A stretch of 64,000 bases of DNA, from NCBI RefSeq assembly GCF_006711645.1, contig NZ_CP041247.1, positions 1,798,001 through 1,862,000 of the forward strand, given 5' to 3'. The notes beneath the pieces were generated by a model. It was not told the DNA's origin, made no database searches, and was given only the letters and a program-made list of their open reading frames with translations. Below, in pieces: positions 17,774 to 27,214 of the stretch. Made by a program: the position numbers and the translations under genes. This DNA comes from Klebsiella electrica. GTDB taxonomy: Bacteria; Pseudomonadota; Gammaproteobacteria; Enterobacterales; Enterobacteriaceae. Numbering within the stretch: the stretch's first letter is position 1; each line of letters starts with the position of its first letter.

Positions 17774-17784
17774 AGGGTGAAGGG

Positions 17785-19239
17785 CTAGCGGAACGGCGGT
17801 TCGTTGAAGGTACGCAGCTTGCGCGAATGCATGTGGTCACCCTCCGCACGCAGCAGATCGATGGCTTTAATGCCTATCTGCAGATGTTCGGAGATAGCCC
17901 CTTCATAAAAGCGGTTGGCCTGGCCCGGCAGCTTAATTTCGCCATGCAGCGGTTTATCAGACACGCAGAGCAGCGTGCCGTACGGGACGCGGAAGCGGTA
18001 GCCCTGGGCCGCGATGGTGGCGCTCTCCATGTCGATGGCCACGGCGCGGCTGAGGTTGAAGCGCAGCGCCGAGGCGGAATAGCGCAGCTCCCAGTTGCGG
18101 TCATCGGTGGTGACCACCGTGCCGGTACGCAGTCGCTGTTTAACCTCTTCGCCAGGCATGCCGCTGATTTGCTTGGTGGCGTCGTACAGCGCGCGCTGTA
18201 CTTCGGCAATGCTGGGAATCGGGATATCCGGCGGCAGCACCGCATCCAGAACGTGGTCATCACGCAGATAAGCGTGGGCCAGCACGTAGTCGCCGATGGT
18301 CTGGCTTTCACGCAGACCGCCGCAGTGACCAATCATCAGCCAGACGTCAGGACGCAGCACCGCCAGATGATCGCAGATGTTCTTGGCGTTGGCCGGACCG
18401 ACGCCAATATTAATCAGCGTAATTCCCTGACCCTCTTTGGTGATCAGATGCCAGGCGGGCATCTGATGTTTTTTCCACGCCAGATCGGAAATGGCCTGCT
18501 CCGGCGCTTGCGTATCGGCTGTTATCCAGATCCCGCCGGCACAGGAAAGCGCGATATAGGGGCTGTCAGGATCGAGAATCTGACTGCATCCCCAGCTCAC
18601 GAACTCATCAACGTAGCGGGTGTAGTTGGTAAACAGAACGTACGGCTGAAAATGATCGACCGGCGTCCCGGTATAGTGGCGCAGGCGCGCGAGAGAGAAA
18701 TCGACGCGGCGGGCATCGAAATGGGAAAGCGGGTGGTGTTCGGTGGGATGGAACAGTCCGTCCGCGGTTTCATCGCCAATTTGCGACAGCTCGGTGGTCG
18801 GAAAGTAGCGGGTCAGGCCAGCGCTCATCGAGCGATCGAGCGTTAAAGCGGAGCCGTCGATGACATACGGATAAGGGATTTCATGCCGCGACAACCCGAC
18901 GCTGATATGCGCACCGTAATCCTGATACAACGATGTTAGCTGCTCCAGCAGGTAGGCGCGAAACAGCTTAGGGTTGGTAATGGTGGTGGTGTAGCAACCG
19001 GCATGGGTGAAGCGTCCCCATGCCCGGGTTTTTAGCGCTTTATGGTCCGAGCCGTCCCACGACACGGACAGCTGCGGATAAACAAACAAGCCGTTAGCAC
19101 GAGCGTCGTCATCCGGGAGAACGCTGTGGTTGATATATTCGCCGATGGCTTTACGTAATGCATTGACCGAACGCTCATATTGCAGTTCAAGCTGATTCAG
19201 CGCTTGTTCCGGGGTCAGACTGGCGGCCTTGTGGTTCAT
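17785..19239 (-). CDS. amn: AMP nucleosidase
   Basis: 484 residues, the same length as E. coli Amn as I recall. Hydrolyses AMP to adenine and ribose 5-phosphate in purine salvage. The N-terminal regulatory domain (about 1-170) precedes a nucleoside-phosphorylase-like catalytic domain with INIGVGPANAKNICDHLA and DMESATIAAQGYRFRVPYG. The C-terminus LRTFNEPPFR is characteristic. The start at 19239 (MNHKAASLTP) has AAGGAG 6 bases upstream; an in-frame extension to 19269 is rejected. amn beside asn tRNA and yeeO is the conserved enterobacterial order and marks core genome. Confidence 0.97.
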   Translation of the reverse strand: MNHKAASLTPEQALNQLELQYERSVNALRKAIGEYINHSVLPDDDARANGLFVYPQLSVSWDGSDHKALKTRAWGRFTHAGCYTTTITNPKLFRAYLLEQLTSLYQDYGAHISVGLSRHEIPYPYVIDGSALTLDRSMSAGLTRYFPTTELSQIGDETADGLFHPTEHHPLSHFDARRVDFSLARLRHYTGTPVDHFQPYVLFTNYTRYVDEFVSWGCSQILDPDSPYIALSCAGGIWITADTQAPEQAISDLAWKKHQMPAWHLITKEGQGITLINIGVGPANAKNICDHLAVLRPDVWLMIGHCGGLRESQTIGDYVLAHAYLRDDHVLDAVLPPDIPIPSIAEVQRALYDATKQISGMPGEEVKQRLRTGTVVTTDDRNWELRYSASALRFNLSRAVAIDMESATIAAQGYRFRVPYGTLLCVSDKPLHGEIKLPGQANRFYEGAISEHLQIGIKAIDLLRAEGDHMHSRKLRTFNEPPFR

Positions 19240-19376
19240 CTTCGCTCCTTTTTTCAGGTCTGCTGACATGCCTGATAGTATGTCACAGACGGAAAAGAGC
19301 GAAGGGGAATTTCATCCGCAGTACGGTGAAGGTGTTTGCATTAAATATTATTGCTGAAGGGGCTGGTGCTTATTTA

Positions 19377-19628
19377 TTACTCAGATTTGGCGATTTCCGC
19401 CCAGCGTTCGTTGCTGAAGTGCGTGGCTTTTATCACTTTTAATATCTTTGCCGGATCGTCATTGAGGCAATACAGGGCATTTGCCAGCGGCGTGAGTTTA
19501 TCTCCGCACTGTAAAGCGCACTGCCGGGTGGTGATTTCGGCAATAACCAATAAATGCGAGCTTTGTAATACTGCGCAATAATCTGGTGATTCCTCCGAAG
19601 ATTGTACTTTTTTTACCCACCATTCCAT
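19377..19628 (-). CDS. Small hypothetical protein, 83 aa
   Basis: 83-residue soluble protein without a recognised domain. The ATG at 19628 has AGGG 8 bases upstream. It contains four Cys (two in RQCALQC) and a segment YCLNDDPAKILKVIKATHFSNERWAEIA that looks helical. It stands alone between amn and the Gate-domain protein. Coding is supported by the ribosome binding site and normal codon use; function unknown. Confidence 0.6.
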   Translation of the reverse strand: MEWWVKKVQSSEESPDYCAVLQSSHLLVIAEITTRQCALQCGDKLTPLANALYCLNDDPAKILKVIKATHFSNERWAEIAKSE

Positions 19629-19733
19629 AAGACATTCCCTGATCAGCGCTATTTCCGGCGATAATTGCCCGTTACCTTTTTTATGACAATAAGAATAGCC
19701 TAATGGTTTAGGCTGCGTTTAATTTACAAAGAT

Positions 19734-20666
19734 TCAGAATATTGTCACGTGCATAATGGTCCGAATAAGAATACCGATGATAGCACCGGGAGCGGCAAAG
19801 CGGAACAGACGAACAAATCGCGAGCTCACGCCGAGGAATATACCAATGCCGGGCAGATCGAAGGTCTGAATGAATAGTCCGGCGGAGGCATTGAGCTGGC
19901 TGATGGTGACTTTGCCTTGCTGCACCAGTTCAGAGACCATGCCAAAATAGGCCGTACCGCCTGCGATACATTTGACCAGCGCAGGAAGGACGAAGTTGAC
20001 TGGAATATGCAGCCACTGCAGTAGCGGCATCAGCAGCTGCTGGAGCATGTTGATGATGCCGGCCGCCTGTAGCACCCCGACGATGGTTAATGACAGGATC
20101 AACATCGGCACCGCGCCGAGCGCAAGACGAATGGCATCAGATCCCGCATTGTTAATGACCGCAATCACGCCCTGGCTGTTTTGTTCGGCGTTGGGCAGCG
20201 CTTCCGCCCGGGCATTCTCCATCACTGACAGACGGCGTCCGATGACGTGCCAGGTGACCGCACCCGCGCACAGACCGCCGATAATCGAAATGCAAATCGA
20301 GGCCATCCAGTGCAGGCCGAAAGGGGTGAGAGGGTAGAAGACGTTGCCCTGGCCCATGGCAAAGACCATGGCGAGCGTGGCGGCCATCTGTCTATCTGAG
20401 ACGCCGCGCTTATCCATAATGGCCAGCGTGGCCAACGGCGCGGCGAAGCTGACAAAGTTTATCTGAATCAATGCGAATGCGCTCATGCCGCCAAGGCCAA
20501 ATGGCTTGAGCAGCGGCGCGACCCAGCGGACGATAACGTCCAGCACACCGCGGACTTCCAGATATTTCATGATCATCAGCATGACGACCATAATGGGTAA
20601 TAGCGTATAAAGCGCGACATCAACGGAGGATTTTCCCGCCGACATAATAATGCCGATAAGATCCAT
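19734..20666 (-). CDS. Nucleoside-recognition (Gate) domain membrane protein
   Basis: 310-residue integral membrane protein of the Gate / nucleoside-recognition family, related to YjiG/YjiH and spore maturation proteins SpmA/SpmB. Two homologous halves are visible: NFVSFAAPLATLAIMDKRGVSD (about 70-91) and the second half with ALVKCIAGGTAYFGMVSELVQQGKV; GIGIFLGVSSRFVRLFRF is near the end. Proposed roles are solute or nucleoside-like transport, but no member of this subgroup has a firm substrate. Monocistronic; the gene starts about 360 bases from the next coding remnant. Confidence 0.75.
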   Translation of the reverse strand: MDLIGIIMSAGKSSVDVALYTLLPIMVVMLMIMKYLEVRGVLDVIVRWVAPLLKPFGLGGMSAFALIQINFVSFAAPLATLAIMDKRGVSDRQMAATLAMVFAMGQGNVFYPLTPFGLHWMASICISIIGGLCAGAVTWHVIGRRLSVMENARAEALPNAEQNSQGVIAVINNAGSDAIRLALGAVPMLILSLTIVGVLQAAGIINMLQQLLMPLLQWLHIPVNFVLPALVKCIAGGTAYFGMVSELVQQGKVTISQLNASAGLFIQTFDLPGIGIFLGVSSRFVRLFRFAAPGAIIGILIRTIMHVTIF

Positions 20667-21026
20667 TTAACTCTCAACCACCGAATAGCGAAATGACCAT
20701 CATCATAATCCTCGTCAGACAGAAATGATACGGCTTAATGGCATCTCACCTTCCGCGCGGGGCTATTATTGCGGTGTAAATAAGAAAATCATATTTCGCA
20801 TCTTATTAGTAAAATAAAACTTATGTTTGCACAGGGCATTATTCGATGAATACCGCGGTGTATCCGTGGCGGTGGGGCTAAAAAATGTACAGGCTTGTTG
20901 AGCGCGGATCAGAGGATAGCCCCTGATCCGGGTAAAAAAGAGCGAGGGGCCGCCAGGCGAGCGTTCCCGCCATACCGTCGCTCGGGGCGGTCAGAACCAC
21001 GAAGGGGTGATGAGGTTGAGTGGGCG
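20667..21026. other. Intergenic region upstream of the Gate-domain gene
   Basis: 360 bases. The proximal part (about 20700-20850) is AT-rich and likely carries the promoter for the minus-strand gene. The distal part is GC-rich and repetitive in appearance, with only short random open frames. No RNA or repeat was identified. Confidence 0.4.
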
Positions 21027-21350
21027 GAGAGGCGGGTTACAGCGTGCTATGGGCAAAGTCATCGAAATCCGTGTGGATGTTTTTATCGGTGAATGCCTGA
21101 CAGCAAATGCCGACAAATGCGCCGGTAAAACGCTCATCGCCACGTTCTGTAAAGTGTTCGTCTGCCAGCTTACTGTATTCCACATCGCCACCCGGCGGGT
21201 ACCACACTTTTCATCAGGAGAATAGCAAAAGAGGCGGCATTATCATTGGCATCAATCCGCAAAGAGATAGTCTCATCCGTAGAAATATCGCTGCTGTGTA
21301 CCGGCGACTGGCTAAACCCGTGGAGATCGCTAATCAGAAAATTCAGCGAT
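21027..21350 (-). pseudogene. Remnant of a GH43 glycoside hydrolase C-terminal region
   Basis: Reading the minus strand in pieces gives LISDLHGFSQSPVHSSDISTD, ETISLRIDANDNAASFAI and then, after a frame change, FTERGDERFTGAFVGICCQ and DFDDFAHSTL before a stop. The FTGAFVG-CCQ ... DFDDF pattern is the conserved C-terminus of XynB-type GH43 beta-xylosidases / arabinofuranosidases. The N-terminal catalytic propeller is absent and the frame is broken near 21200, so this is a decayed fragment. Confidence 0.6.
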
Positions 21351-21470
21351 GTCTGGACCCAGAAGCTAAAATCGGTTTGCCGTCAGGCAACCAGTCTTTA
21401 GCAGTGATGAGAGTTTAAAAACCAGGAGGCCACCATTTCCTCCCGGAATTGATTTGGAAAAAAACAGGGA

Positions 21471-22178
21471 TCAATTGTATTTGATAAATTCTGTTGCAAA
21501 CTGAAATGTATTATAGCGATGGGAGGCTACAGAATATTCGAATAGCTTCCCGTTATCTAAATAAGCTGTTTGTTCAACGTGAATAACAACTTCAGGGGAG
21601 GGGAACTCAAGCAGGGTGCATTGTCGTTCATCTGACAGGGCTGCGGTGATCATCATATGGCTACTGTGTACGTTATAACCCAGTACCTCGGTAATATAAG
21701 CATAGATTGAATCGGCAACGTTACTATAGTTGAGTCCGGGGATAATATTTACCGGCATATAGGTTTTTTCAATGATCGAGGGGATCGTGTTGATCACTCT
21801 TACACGCAGAATTGAATAAACCATTTCATCGCTGTTAAGCTGTAGCCTTTCCTGAATCTCAGGAGGCGCGGGGATTGCGGAGAATTCAATTACCCGGGTT
21901 TCAATATTTTTCCCGGAGCCCAGGCAGCGTGCTTTTGTCCCTGTCAGATGGTTATTGAAAGAAGCATTGAACGGAAGTTTTACAAAAGAGCCTAATCCTC
22001 TTTTTCTGACGACGAAACCTTCCTTGACAAGGATATCAAGCGCCTTGGTAATTGTGAGTTCACTGCAATCAAAAACCAGCGCAAGCTTTCGTCCTTCAGG
22101 CAGTTGACTGTTTTGTTCATAATAACCAGAAATAATTCTCTTTTTTAATTCATTATATATATCAATATACTTAGGCAT
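21471..22178 (-). CDS. GntR/HutC-family regulator with UTRA domain
   Basis: 235-residue transcription regulator. N-terminal winged helix (residues 1-68: IYNELKKRIISGYYEQNSQLPEGRKLA ... TITKALDILVKEGFVVRKRGLGSFV), then a UTRA ligand-binding domain (about 95-230). It is the last gene of the minus-strand block of sugar genes and is the likely local regulator, probably responding to a phosphorylated sugar made by the PTS. A 13-bp-arm inverted repeat lies just upstream (22188-22217) and may be its operator. Confidence 0.87.
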   Translation of the reverse strand: MPKYIDIYNELKKRIISGYYEQNSQLPEGRKLALVFDCSELTITKALDILVKEGFVVRKRGLGSFVKLPFNASFNNHLTGTKARCLGSGKNIETRVIEFSAIPAPPEIQERLQLNSDEMVYSILRVRVINTIPSIIEKTYMPVNIIPGLNYSNVADSIYAYITEVLGYNVHSSHMMITAALSDERQCTLLEFPSPEVVIHVEQTAYLDNGKLFEYSVASHRYNTFQFATEFIKYN

Positions 22179-22187
22179 ATACTTTTC

Positions 22188-22217
22188 ATAACAGACCTAT
22201 AGACATAGGTCTGTTAT
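22188..22217. promoter_or_regulatory. Inverted repeat before the GntR gene (operator or terminator)
   Basis: Perfect arms ATAACAGACCTAT / ATAGGTCTGTTAT separated by 4 bases, 10 bases upstream of the GntR start. Lack of a clear T run and its closeness to the start favour an autoregulatory operator over a terminator. Confidence 0.5.
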
Positions 22218-22243
22218 ACTATAGTTTACGGCAGATAAACATC

Positions 22244-23095
22244 CTAACGTAAGATGGATGCTGCCATCCTCACATAAGTATGTCTTTTACCACGTATTGC
22301 AACAGAAAGTGCCCGAATCGCTTCCGGATCGGCTATCCCGCAACAACCGGCATCGCCAAAGTTATGTATATCACTGCCGCAGCGCTTGCTTGCCAGACCA
22401 ATTAGCTTAACCGTCTCAGCATCCGCTCCTTCCTGGCTACTACTGATGGTGGTTATCGCCAGTCCGCCGGCCTGATGAACCGCGTGGATAATATCGGCTA
22501 CGACACTTTCACTGCTCCCCTGACAGGTACCTGGTGCCGGAACGACGATGGCATGCGCACCTGCGTGAATATAGCCTGCATACTCTTTTGCTGAAGCCAG
22601 ACCAGCGGCATAAAATTTCGCGGCGATGATGAAACCAGGGAAATGCGCCTGCGCCAGGTCTATCGCCTCCAGCATAGTCTGCATATTCAGTTCTGGTTTG
22701 TCATACCCTGTCAGGCAAAGAAAATCGGCTTGTTGAATATTTTCCAGCGTCCTGAGCGAAAGCTGACGTGGATTTTCAGTATTCTGCTTATCGCCGATTT
22801 CAAGGCTAATACCCACCAGCCTGCCGGTCAGATCTTTTATTCGCTGCCAGCCGCCCCCTTCCGACATACCTGCTATGGTGTGGGTATCGGTGTTATAGCT
22901 CTTGAGTAAAATCATATCGGCGCCGAATGCGCTGACCAGTTCCGCACCCGTGATATCAGGATAGAGTGGGGTGCTCTCTGCGGCCACCTCGGCAAGAACG
23001 ACTCGCCCTTCCGATGCCTGGATGGCCGTAAAGAGACCGCTGGCTGTGGGCTGGTTCCGAAAATCTGACGCACGACAGTTTAGTAGACGTTTCAT
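22244..23095 (-). CDS. Conserved protein of unknown function, TIM-barrel-like
   Basis: 283 residues, no family assigned with certainty. Alternating strand-helix units (VVLAEVAAESTPLYPDITGAELVSAFGADMILL, DFLCLTGYDKPELN, FIIAAKFYAAGLASAKEYAGYIHAGAHAIVVPAPGTC, GLAITTISSSQEGADAE) suggest a beta/alpha barrel resembling PEP-mutase or aldolase-like folds. Cys-rich tail with HNFGDAGCCGIADPEA. It starts one base after the oxidoreductase stop, so the two are translationally coupled and probably act in the same sugar pathway, for example as an isomerase or aldolase. No catalytic motif is recognised. Confidence 0.65.
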   Translation of the reverse strand: MKRLLNCRASDFRNQPTASGLFTAIQASEGRVVLAEVAAESTPLYPDITGAELVSAFGADMILLKSYNTDTHTIAGMSEGGGWQRIKDLTGRLVGISLEIGDKQNTENPRQLSLRTLENIQQADFLCLTGYDKPELNMQTMLEAIDLAQAHFPGFIIAAKFYAAGLASAKEYAGYIHAGAHAIVVPAPGTCQGSSESVVADIIHAVHQAGGLAITTISSSQEGADAETVKLIGLASKRCGSDIHNFGDAGCCGIADPEAIRALSVAIRGKRHTYVRMAASILR

Positions 23096-23096
23096 G

Positions 23097-24131
23097 TCAG
23101 TAATCCAGTGTGATTATTGATGGTGAAGCGTGCTCAAAGCCGCGCTCAAGAATTTCGAGGTTCGTGATAATGTCGGTCTCACTCACGTAACCTGGCGCAC
23201 CGTTGACGATGGTCTCATAAAGCGCATCATAGACACCGCCATAATCTCCGCGAGCTGCCGGGACTTCTCGTTTAACGATCTCGTTTTTTTCGTTGATGTA
23301 CTCAATGATACCTGGCTCGCTGTCTGCGCAGAATAAAGGATCATCCGGCATAATGTTGTTTTTCAGACAGGCTTCCTGCCGATCGATTTGTCCTTTGATA
23401 AACGAGCCGCGGGTACCATGGACAATGAATTTTGGATATGGGGTCATGACAATGTGGCTGGTTTTGATAATCGCCTTCAGATCACCATAGAACAACTGGG
23501 TTTCAAATATATCATCCGGATTTCCATCCCGACGCAGACTGCGGATATCGTAAGCCACCTGACGAGGTCTGCCAAACAGGGACAACATCTGATCAAGGGT
23601 ATGAATACCCAGGCCATAAAACGCACCGTTAAACGGATGATTCTCCTGGGGCTCAGCCTCGGGGCGGTAATAGTCGAAGTGGCTTTCGATTTCCACAATA
23701 TCGCCAATCAGGCCACTTTTAATCACCTCCCGGACAGTAAGAAAGCAGGAGTCAAAGCGGCGATTCTGGAAGGGGGTTACCGTTACCCCATGTTCTTTAG
23801 CCAGACATAATAGTTCTTTTGCCTCTGCCAGAGTGGTGGTAAAGGGTTTTTCGACCATCACATTTTTGCCATGTCTTATACATATTCTGGCATATTCAAA
23901 ATGGCTGTCCGGATGTGTACAAATAACCACAAGCTGAACCGATTTATCCTTTAATATGTCATTCACATCACGGGTAAACAGAATGCCGCGGTATTGCAAC
24001 TGTGACTCTACCTCCGGCTTTGGTGTAATATCAAAAATAGTTTTGACGTTAAATTTATCGCGGATCAATACATAGGGTAAATGATATCGGGTGGCACTTT
24101 TCCCAAACCCAATAAATGCACAATTAATCAT
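23097..24131 (-). CDS. Gfo/Idh/MocA oxidoreductase, YhhX-like
   Basis: 344-residue NAD(P)-dependent oxidoreductase. Rossmann start CAFIGFGKSATRYHLPYV, the conserved EKPFTTTLAEAKEL (the Lys of EKP is catalytic/structural) at about 95, NRRFDSCFLTVREVIKSG and FYGLGIHTLDQMLSLFGRP; it resembles E. coli YhhX over its whole length. Such enzymes oxidise sugars, inositols or sugar phosphates. It lies 9 bases after the PTS gene and abuts the unknown barrel-like gene, pointing to oxidation of the imported sugar phosphate (inference). Confidence 0.85.
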   Translation of the reverse strand: MINCAFIGFGKSATRYHLPYVLIRDKFNVKTIFDITPKPEVESQLQYRGILFTRDVNDILKDKSVQLVVICTHPDSHFEYARICIRHGKNVMVEKPFTTTLAEAKELLCLAKEHGVTVTPFQNRRFDSCFLTVREVIKSGLIGDIVEIESHFDYYRPEAEPQENHPFNGAFYGLGIHTLDQMLSLFGRPRQVAYDIRSLRRDGNPDDIFETQLFYGDLKAIIKTSHIVMTPYPKFIVHGTRGSFIKGQIDRQEACLKNNIMPDDPLFCADSEPGIIEYINEKNEIVKREVPAARGDYGGVYDALYETIVNGAPGYVSETDIITNLEILERGFEHASPSIITLDY

Positions 24132-24140
24132 ACTGCTTCC

Positions 24141-25823
24141 TTATTTAAACAACGTTACGGCATGTTCGATAATGGATTGACCATCCATATGGGAGAAATG
24201 TTGTGGGTTGACCAGCGCAACTCGACACTGATCCTGTACGGTTTCCCGTATTTTACTTTCCATATAAGACAATTGTGGTGAGAGGAATATAAGGTCCGTG
24301 TGCGGATAAATATCTTCAAGACTGCCTATGTTTGTTGCGCTGATATTGGCCGTGCAATTGATACTTTGAGCATACAGGCGCATTTTTTTAGCCACCATTG
24401 AGGTGGACATACCTTCGTTACACATCAGGATGATAGTTTTGCCGTCCAGCACATGGCCGTCCGAGGTGTTATTTATCTCTGTCGTGTCTGAGGGCGTTTG
24501 TTCGATATCCTCAATGATTTTTCGGGTGTTTTTGCTCATGATTGCGCGTTCGTAGGCGTGCAGAAACGGCAGGTAAACGGCGACACCAATAATGATCAGT
24601 ATCCCCTGCAACACAACGTTACGTAGGTCACCACCAGAGCCCAACCATCCGGAGAGGAAGGGCGGTACGGACCAGGGGACGTAGGCAACAATGTGTGATA
24701 CCCAGCCCCATGAGGTGGCGAAGTAGGCGATGATAAAGTTGATTTGTGGGTAGATGATAAAAGGGATCATCAAAAGCGGGTTGAGGATCACCGGTAGACC
24801 GAAAATGACCGGCTCGTTGATATTAAAGACGCCTGGCGCAATCACCGTCCGGGCGAATTTTTTATGGCTGCTCATGCGACTGCGGAGCATGATGGCCAGC
24901 AACAAAGCTAACGTAGAGCCTGTACCGCCCATATGACCGTACAGGTCACGAAATGGCAGGACAATGATATGCGGCGGTATATGTCCGGCGGCGAATGCCG
25001 CCATGTTTTCCTGCATGGCAACCAATAAGGGGGGTTCCAGAACTGGGTTAATAATCCCGGAAGGATGAATGCCGAGCGAAAACAGCAGATTGGTTAGGGT
25101 GGTTAACGTAATGAAGCCCGGCAGACTGGTAGTGAGATGCACCAGGGGTTTTTGCACCACGGTCTGAATCAGCGCAAACAGTTCGGTATCGAACCAACCG
25201 GTGATAGCGAACGTACCGCAGGCAAACAGCGCCACGGTGATCATAATGGCGAACAGAGCATTAAATGATTGCTGCACCATAGGCGGTACTTCTTCGCCCA
25301 GAGAGATTTTCAGCGTCGAACTGGCTGATATCTTCAGAAACAAAGTGGTGGATAAGAAGGCACAAATAATGGCGAGAAATACCCCTCCTGCATTGGTCAG
25401 CGCATAGGGTACGACGCCGCTTACCATTATGGCATCGCTATCTGGTGGTGTGACTTGTACCGTGATTGGCATTATCACATAGAAGCAGGCAAGCGAGACC
25501 ACTGCGGCAATAATTGGACTTTCGGCTTTGCGTTTACTGGCCAGAGAATAAGCTACCAGTACCGCGAGCATAACGGACAATATATTCATGGTGCCGTTTA
25601 ATGCCCGCTCTCCGATCCCGCGATAATAGGTCATGGTTTCGGCAGAAATAATATTTCTCATGAATCCGTTGGGATCAAGAAAAACATAGTTAACCATAAT
25701 GACCAGACCAGCCAGGACCAGAAAGGGGATCGCGATGATAAAACTATCCCGCAGGCTTCTCAGATGAACCTGTCCCGCCAGTTTTTGTGAAAAACTGGCA
25801 ATATTGTCTAATGAGATATTCAT
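24141..25823 (-). CDS. PTS permease IIC-IIB fusion, cellobiose/lactose family
   Basis: 560 residues. An EIIC domain of the Lac/cellobiose type (about 1-435, roughly ten membrane segments, with conserved NINEPVIFGLPVILNP at about 330) is fused to a C-terminal EIIB of the same family (about 455-560) with the phosphorylated Cys in ILMCNEGMSTSMVAKKM. No EIIA is encoded in the cluster, so phosphate must come from another IIA. Substrate probably a disaccharide or modified glycoside; unknown. Located between porin and oxidoreductase genes, all on the minus strand. Confidence 0.87.
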   Translation of the reverse strand: MNISLDNIASFSQKLAGQVHLRSLRDSFIIAIPFLVLAGLVIMVNYVFLDPNGFMRNIISAETMTYYRGIGERALNGTMNILSVMLAVLVAYSLASKRKAESPIIAAVVSLACFYVIMPITVQVTPPDSDAIMVSGVVPYALTNAGGVFLAIICAFLSTTLFLKISASSTLKISLGEEVPPMVQQSFNALFAIMITVALFACGTFAITGWFDTELFALIQTVVQKPLVHLTTSLPGFITLTTLTNLLFSLGIHPSGIINPVLEPPLLVAMQENMAAFAAGHIPPHIIVLPFRDLYGHMGGTGSTLALLLAIMLRSRMSSHKKFARTVIAPGVFNINEPVIFGLPVILNPLLMIPFIIYPQINFIIAYFATSWGWVSHIVAYVPWSVPPFLSGWLGSGGDLRNVVLQGILIIIGVAVYLPFLHAYERAIMSKNTRKIIEDIEQTPSDTTEINNTSDGHVLDGKTIILMCNEGMSTSMVAKKMRLYAQSINCTANISATNIGSLEDIYPHTDLIFLSPQLSYMESKIRETVQDQCRVALVNPQHFSHMDGQSIIEHAVTLFK

Positions 25824-26023
25824 AAGGCTCCTTTAATTCTTCTGCTGGTGGGCTGCCACCAGCTGCTGACGCATAAAACTGATACGATAGTCGTTATTTA
25901 CCAGGCCATCGGCCATTCGGATTTCTTCGTTCTCAACACCTATGCCGCTTTCAGAGATTGATGTTTCATCATGGCCCCTGTAACCCATTCACTACGGCAA
26001 AATGTGAATGGATGACAGTAAGT

Positions 26024-27214
26024 TTAAAAATAGTATTTAAAACGTGCACGTACACCGTAACGGTCGTCAGAATTATCTTCACCAGAATAGAGGTTGTCTG
26101 AATTACGTTTTATTTGTGACCAGTACGCTCCCAGAAAAATATCAAAGTTATCCATATCTAATACGTGGGCGAAACGATATGAGGTGTGGATAGTGTGAAT
26201 CTGGTACTTTCCATCCCGATCGATAAAATCATCATTATTTACATGCAGGGTAGGACTAAATGAGGCGATTTTATTCCTGGCCCAGATATAACCTATTTCA
26301 AATTTATCCCACAAAATATTCGCACCTGCGGTGAAATCTTTTTCATCCTCAGCATCCATAAACGCGAGATTTATGTTAGTGGTAATATCGTTATCAACTT
26401 TCAGGGTTGACGTCCAGCCAAAACCGTTGCGTCTGGACTGATCCTGCCATTCTCCACTGGCATCATGGTAACCATAGGCATTGTTAATGACATTGCTTTC
26501 TGCTGCAACGGCGGTAGTGAAATTGTCTCCACGCCAGGCGATAACGGGCCGAAGGTAGATCGTGTTTTTCTTTCTGGTCAGGGTATTTCCATGATAAGAG
26601 CCGCCAGCGAACAGGTCGCTGCCATCCTCCACCAGACTATTCAGTTCAAAGTACCATTCATCAATGGATTTACTTAACATGAAGTTACCGCCACTGTTGC
26701 TACGCCCGCGGCCTTCTTTCATCATGTAGATATATCCAAACCCATCGGCATACAGGTCATTAGCCGTATTACCTGAATATTCCACAAAGGTATCCTGGTT
26801 GAGCGGGAACATATCATAAGCTTCGAAGCGCCCTATAGTGGCACGCCAGCTATCTTTGTCCCCCTCTTTCTGCCCGAAGTAAAAGGCCGCATCATCCAGA
26901 TTCATATGGCCACTCATGTCTGCCAACGGTTGAGCGGTAAAACCTGCGAAATTACCGCTGGATAGTTCCCGATAGCCGTCCAGGCCCAGTAATATACGGC
27001 CATTAATGCTCCAGCGGTCGTTATCACTTGCGCTCCAGTCTTTATTTGGGCTGGTGCGTGTGGAGGTCAGTTGCTTCGAGCTGCTGGCTGCATCGGTATT
27101 GAACTCGACGTCCCCGTACAGCTTAAGTTTTCCGGAAGAGGTATCGAAATTTATATCTGCTGAGCTATTGAACGAAGCAAGTGCTAATGTAATTGTCAGT
27201 ATTGTTTTTTTCAT
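26024..27214 (-). CDS. Carbohydrate outer-membrane porin (RafY/ScrY-like)
   Basis: 396 residues. Signal peptide MKKTILTITLALASFNSSA (residues 1-19), then amphipathic beta strands with aromatic girdles and a C-terminal phenylalanine (ARFKYYF) recognised by the BAM complex. Features such as DMFPLNQDTFVEYSG and GEWQDQSRRNGFGWTSTLKV fit the RafY-type sugar porins. First gene of the minus-strand sugar block; 200 bases separate it from the PTS gene. A long palindrome lies about 55 bases upstream of its start. Confidence 0.8.
   Translation of the reverse strand: MKKTILTITLALASFNSSADINFDTSSGKLKLYGDVEFNTDAASSSKQLTSTRTSPNKDWSASDNDRWSINGRILLGLDGYRELSSGNFAGFTAQPLADMSGHMNLDDAAFYFGQKEGDKDSWRATIGRFEAYDMFPLNQDTFVEYSGNTANDLYADGFGYIYMMKEGRGRSNSGGNFMLSKSIDEWYFELNSLVEDGSDLFAGGSYHGNTLTRKKNTIYLRPVIAWRGDNFTTAVAAESNVINNAYGYHDASGEWQDQSRRNGFGWTSTLKVDNDITTNINLAFMDAEDEKDFTAGANILWDKFEIGYIWARNKIASFSPTLHVNNDDFIDRDGKYQIHTIHTSYRFAHVLDMDNFDIFLGAYWSQIKRNSDNLYSGEDNSDDRYGVRARFKYYF

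Noticed and set aside
17749..18846. 365-codon open frame on the plus strand
   Set aside because: Lies antisense inside amn, which has conserved sequence, a good ribosome binding site and the expected length; the plus frame has no recognisable domain.
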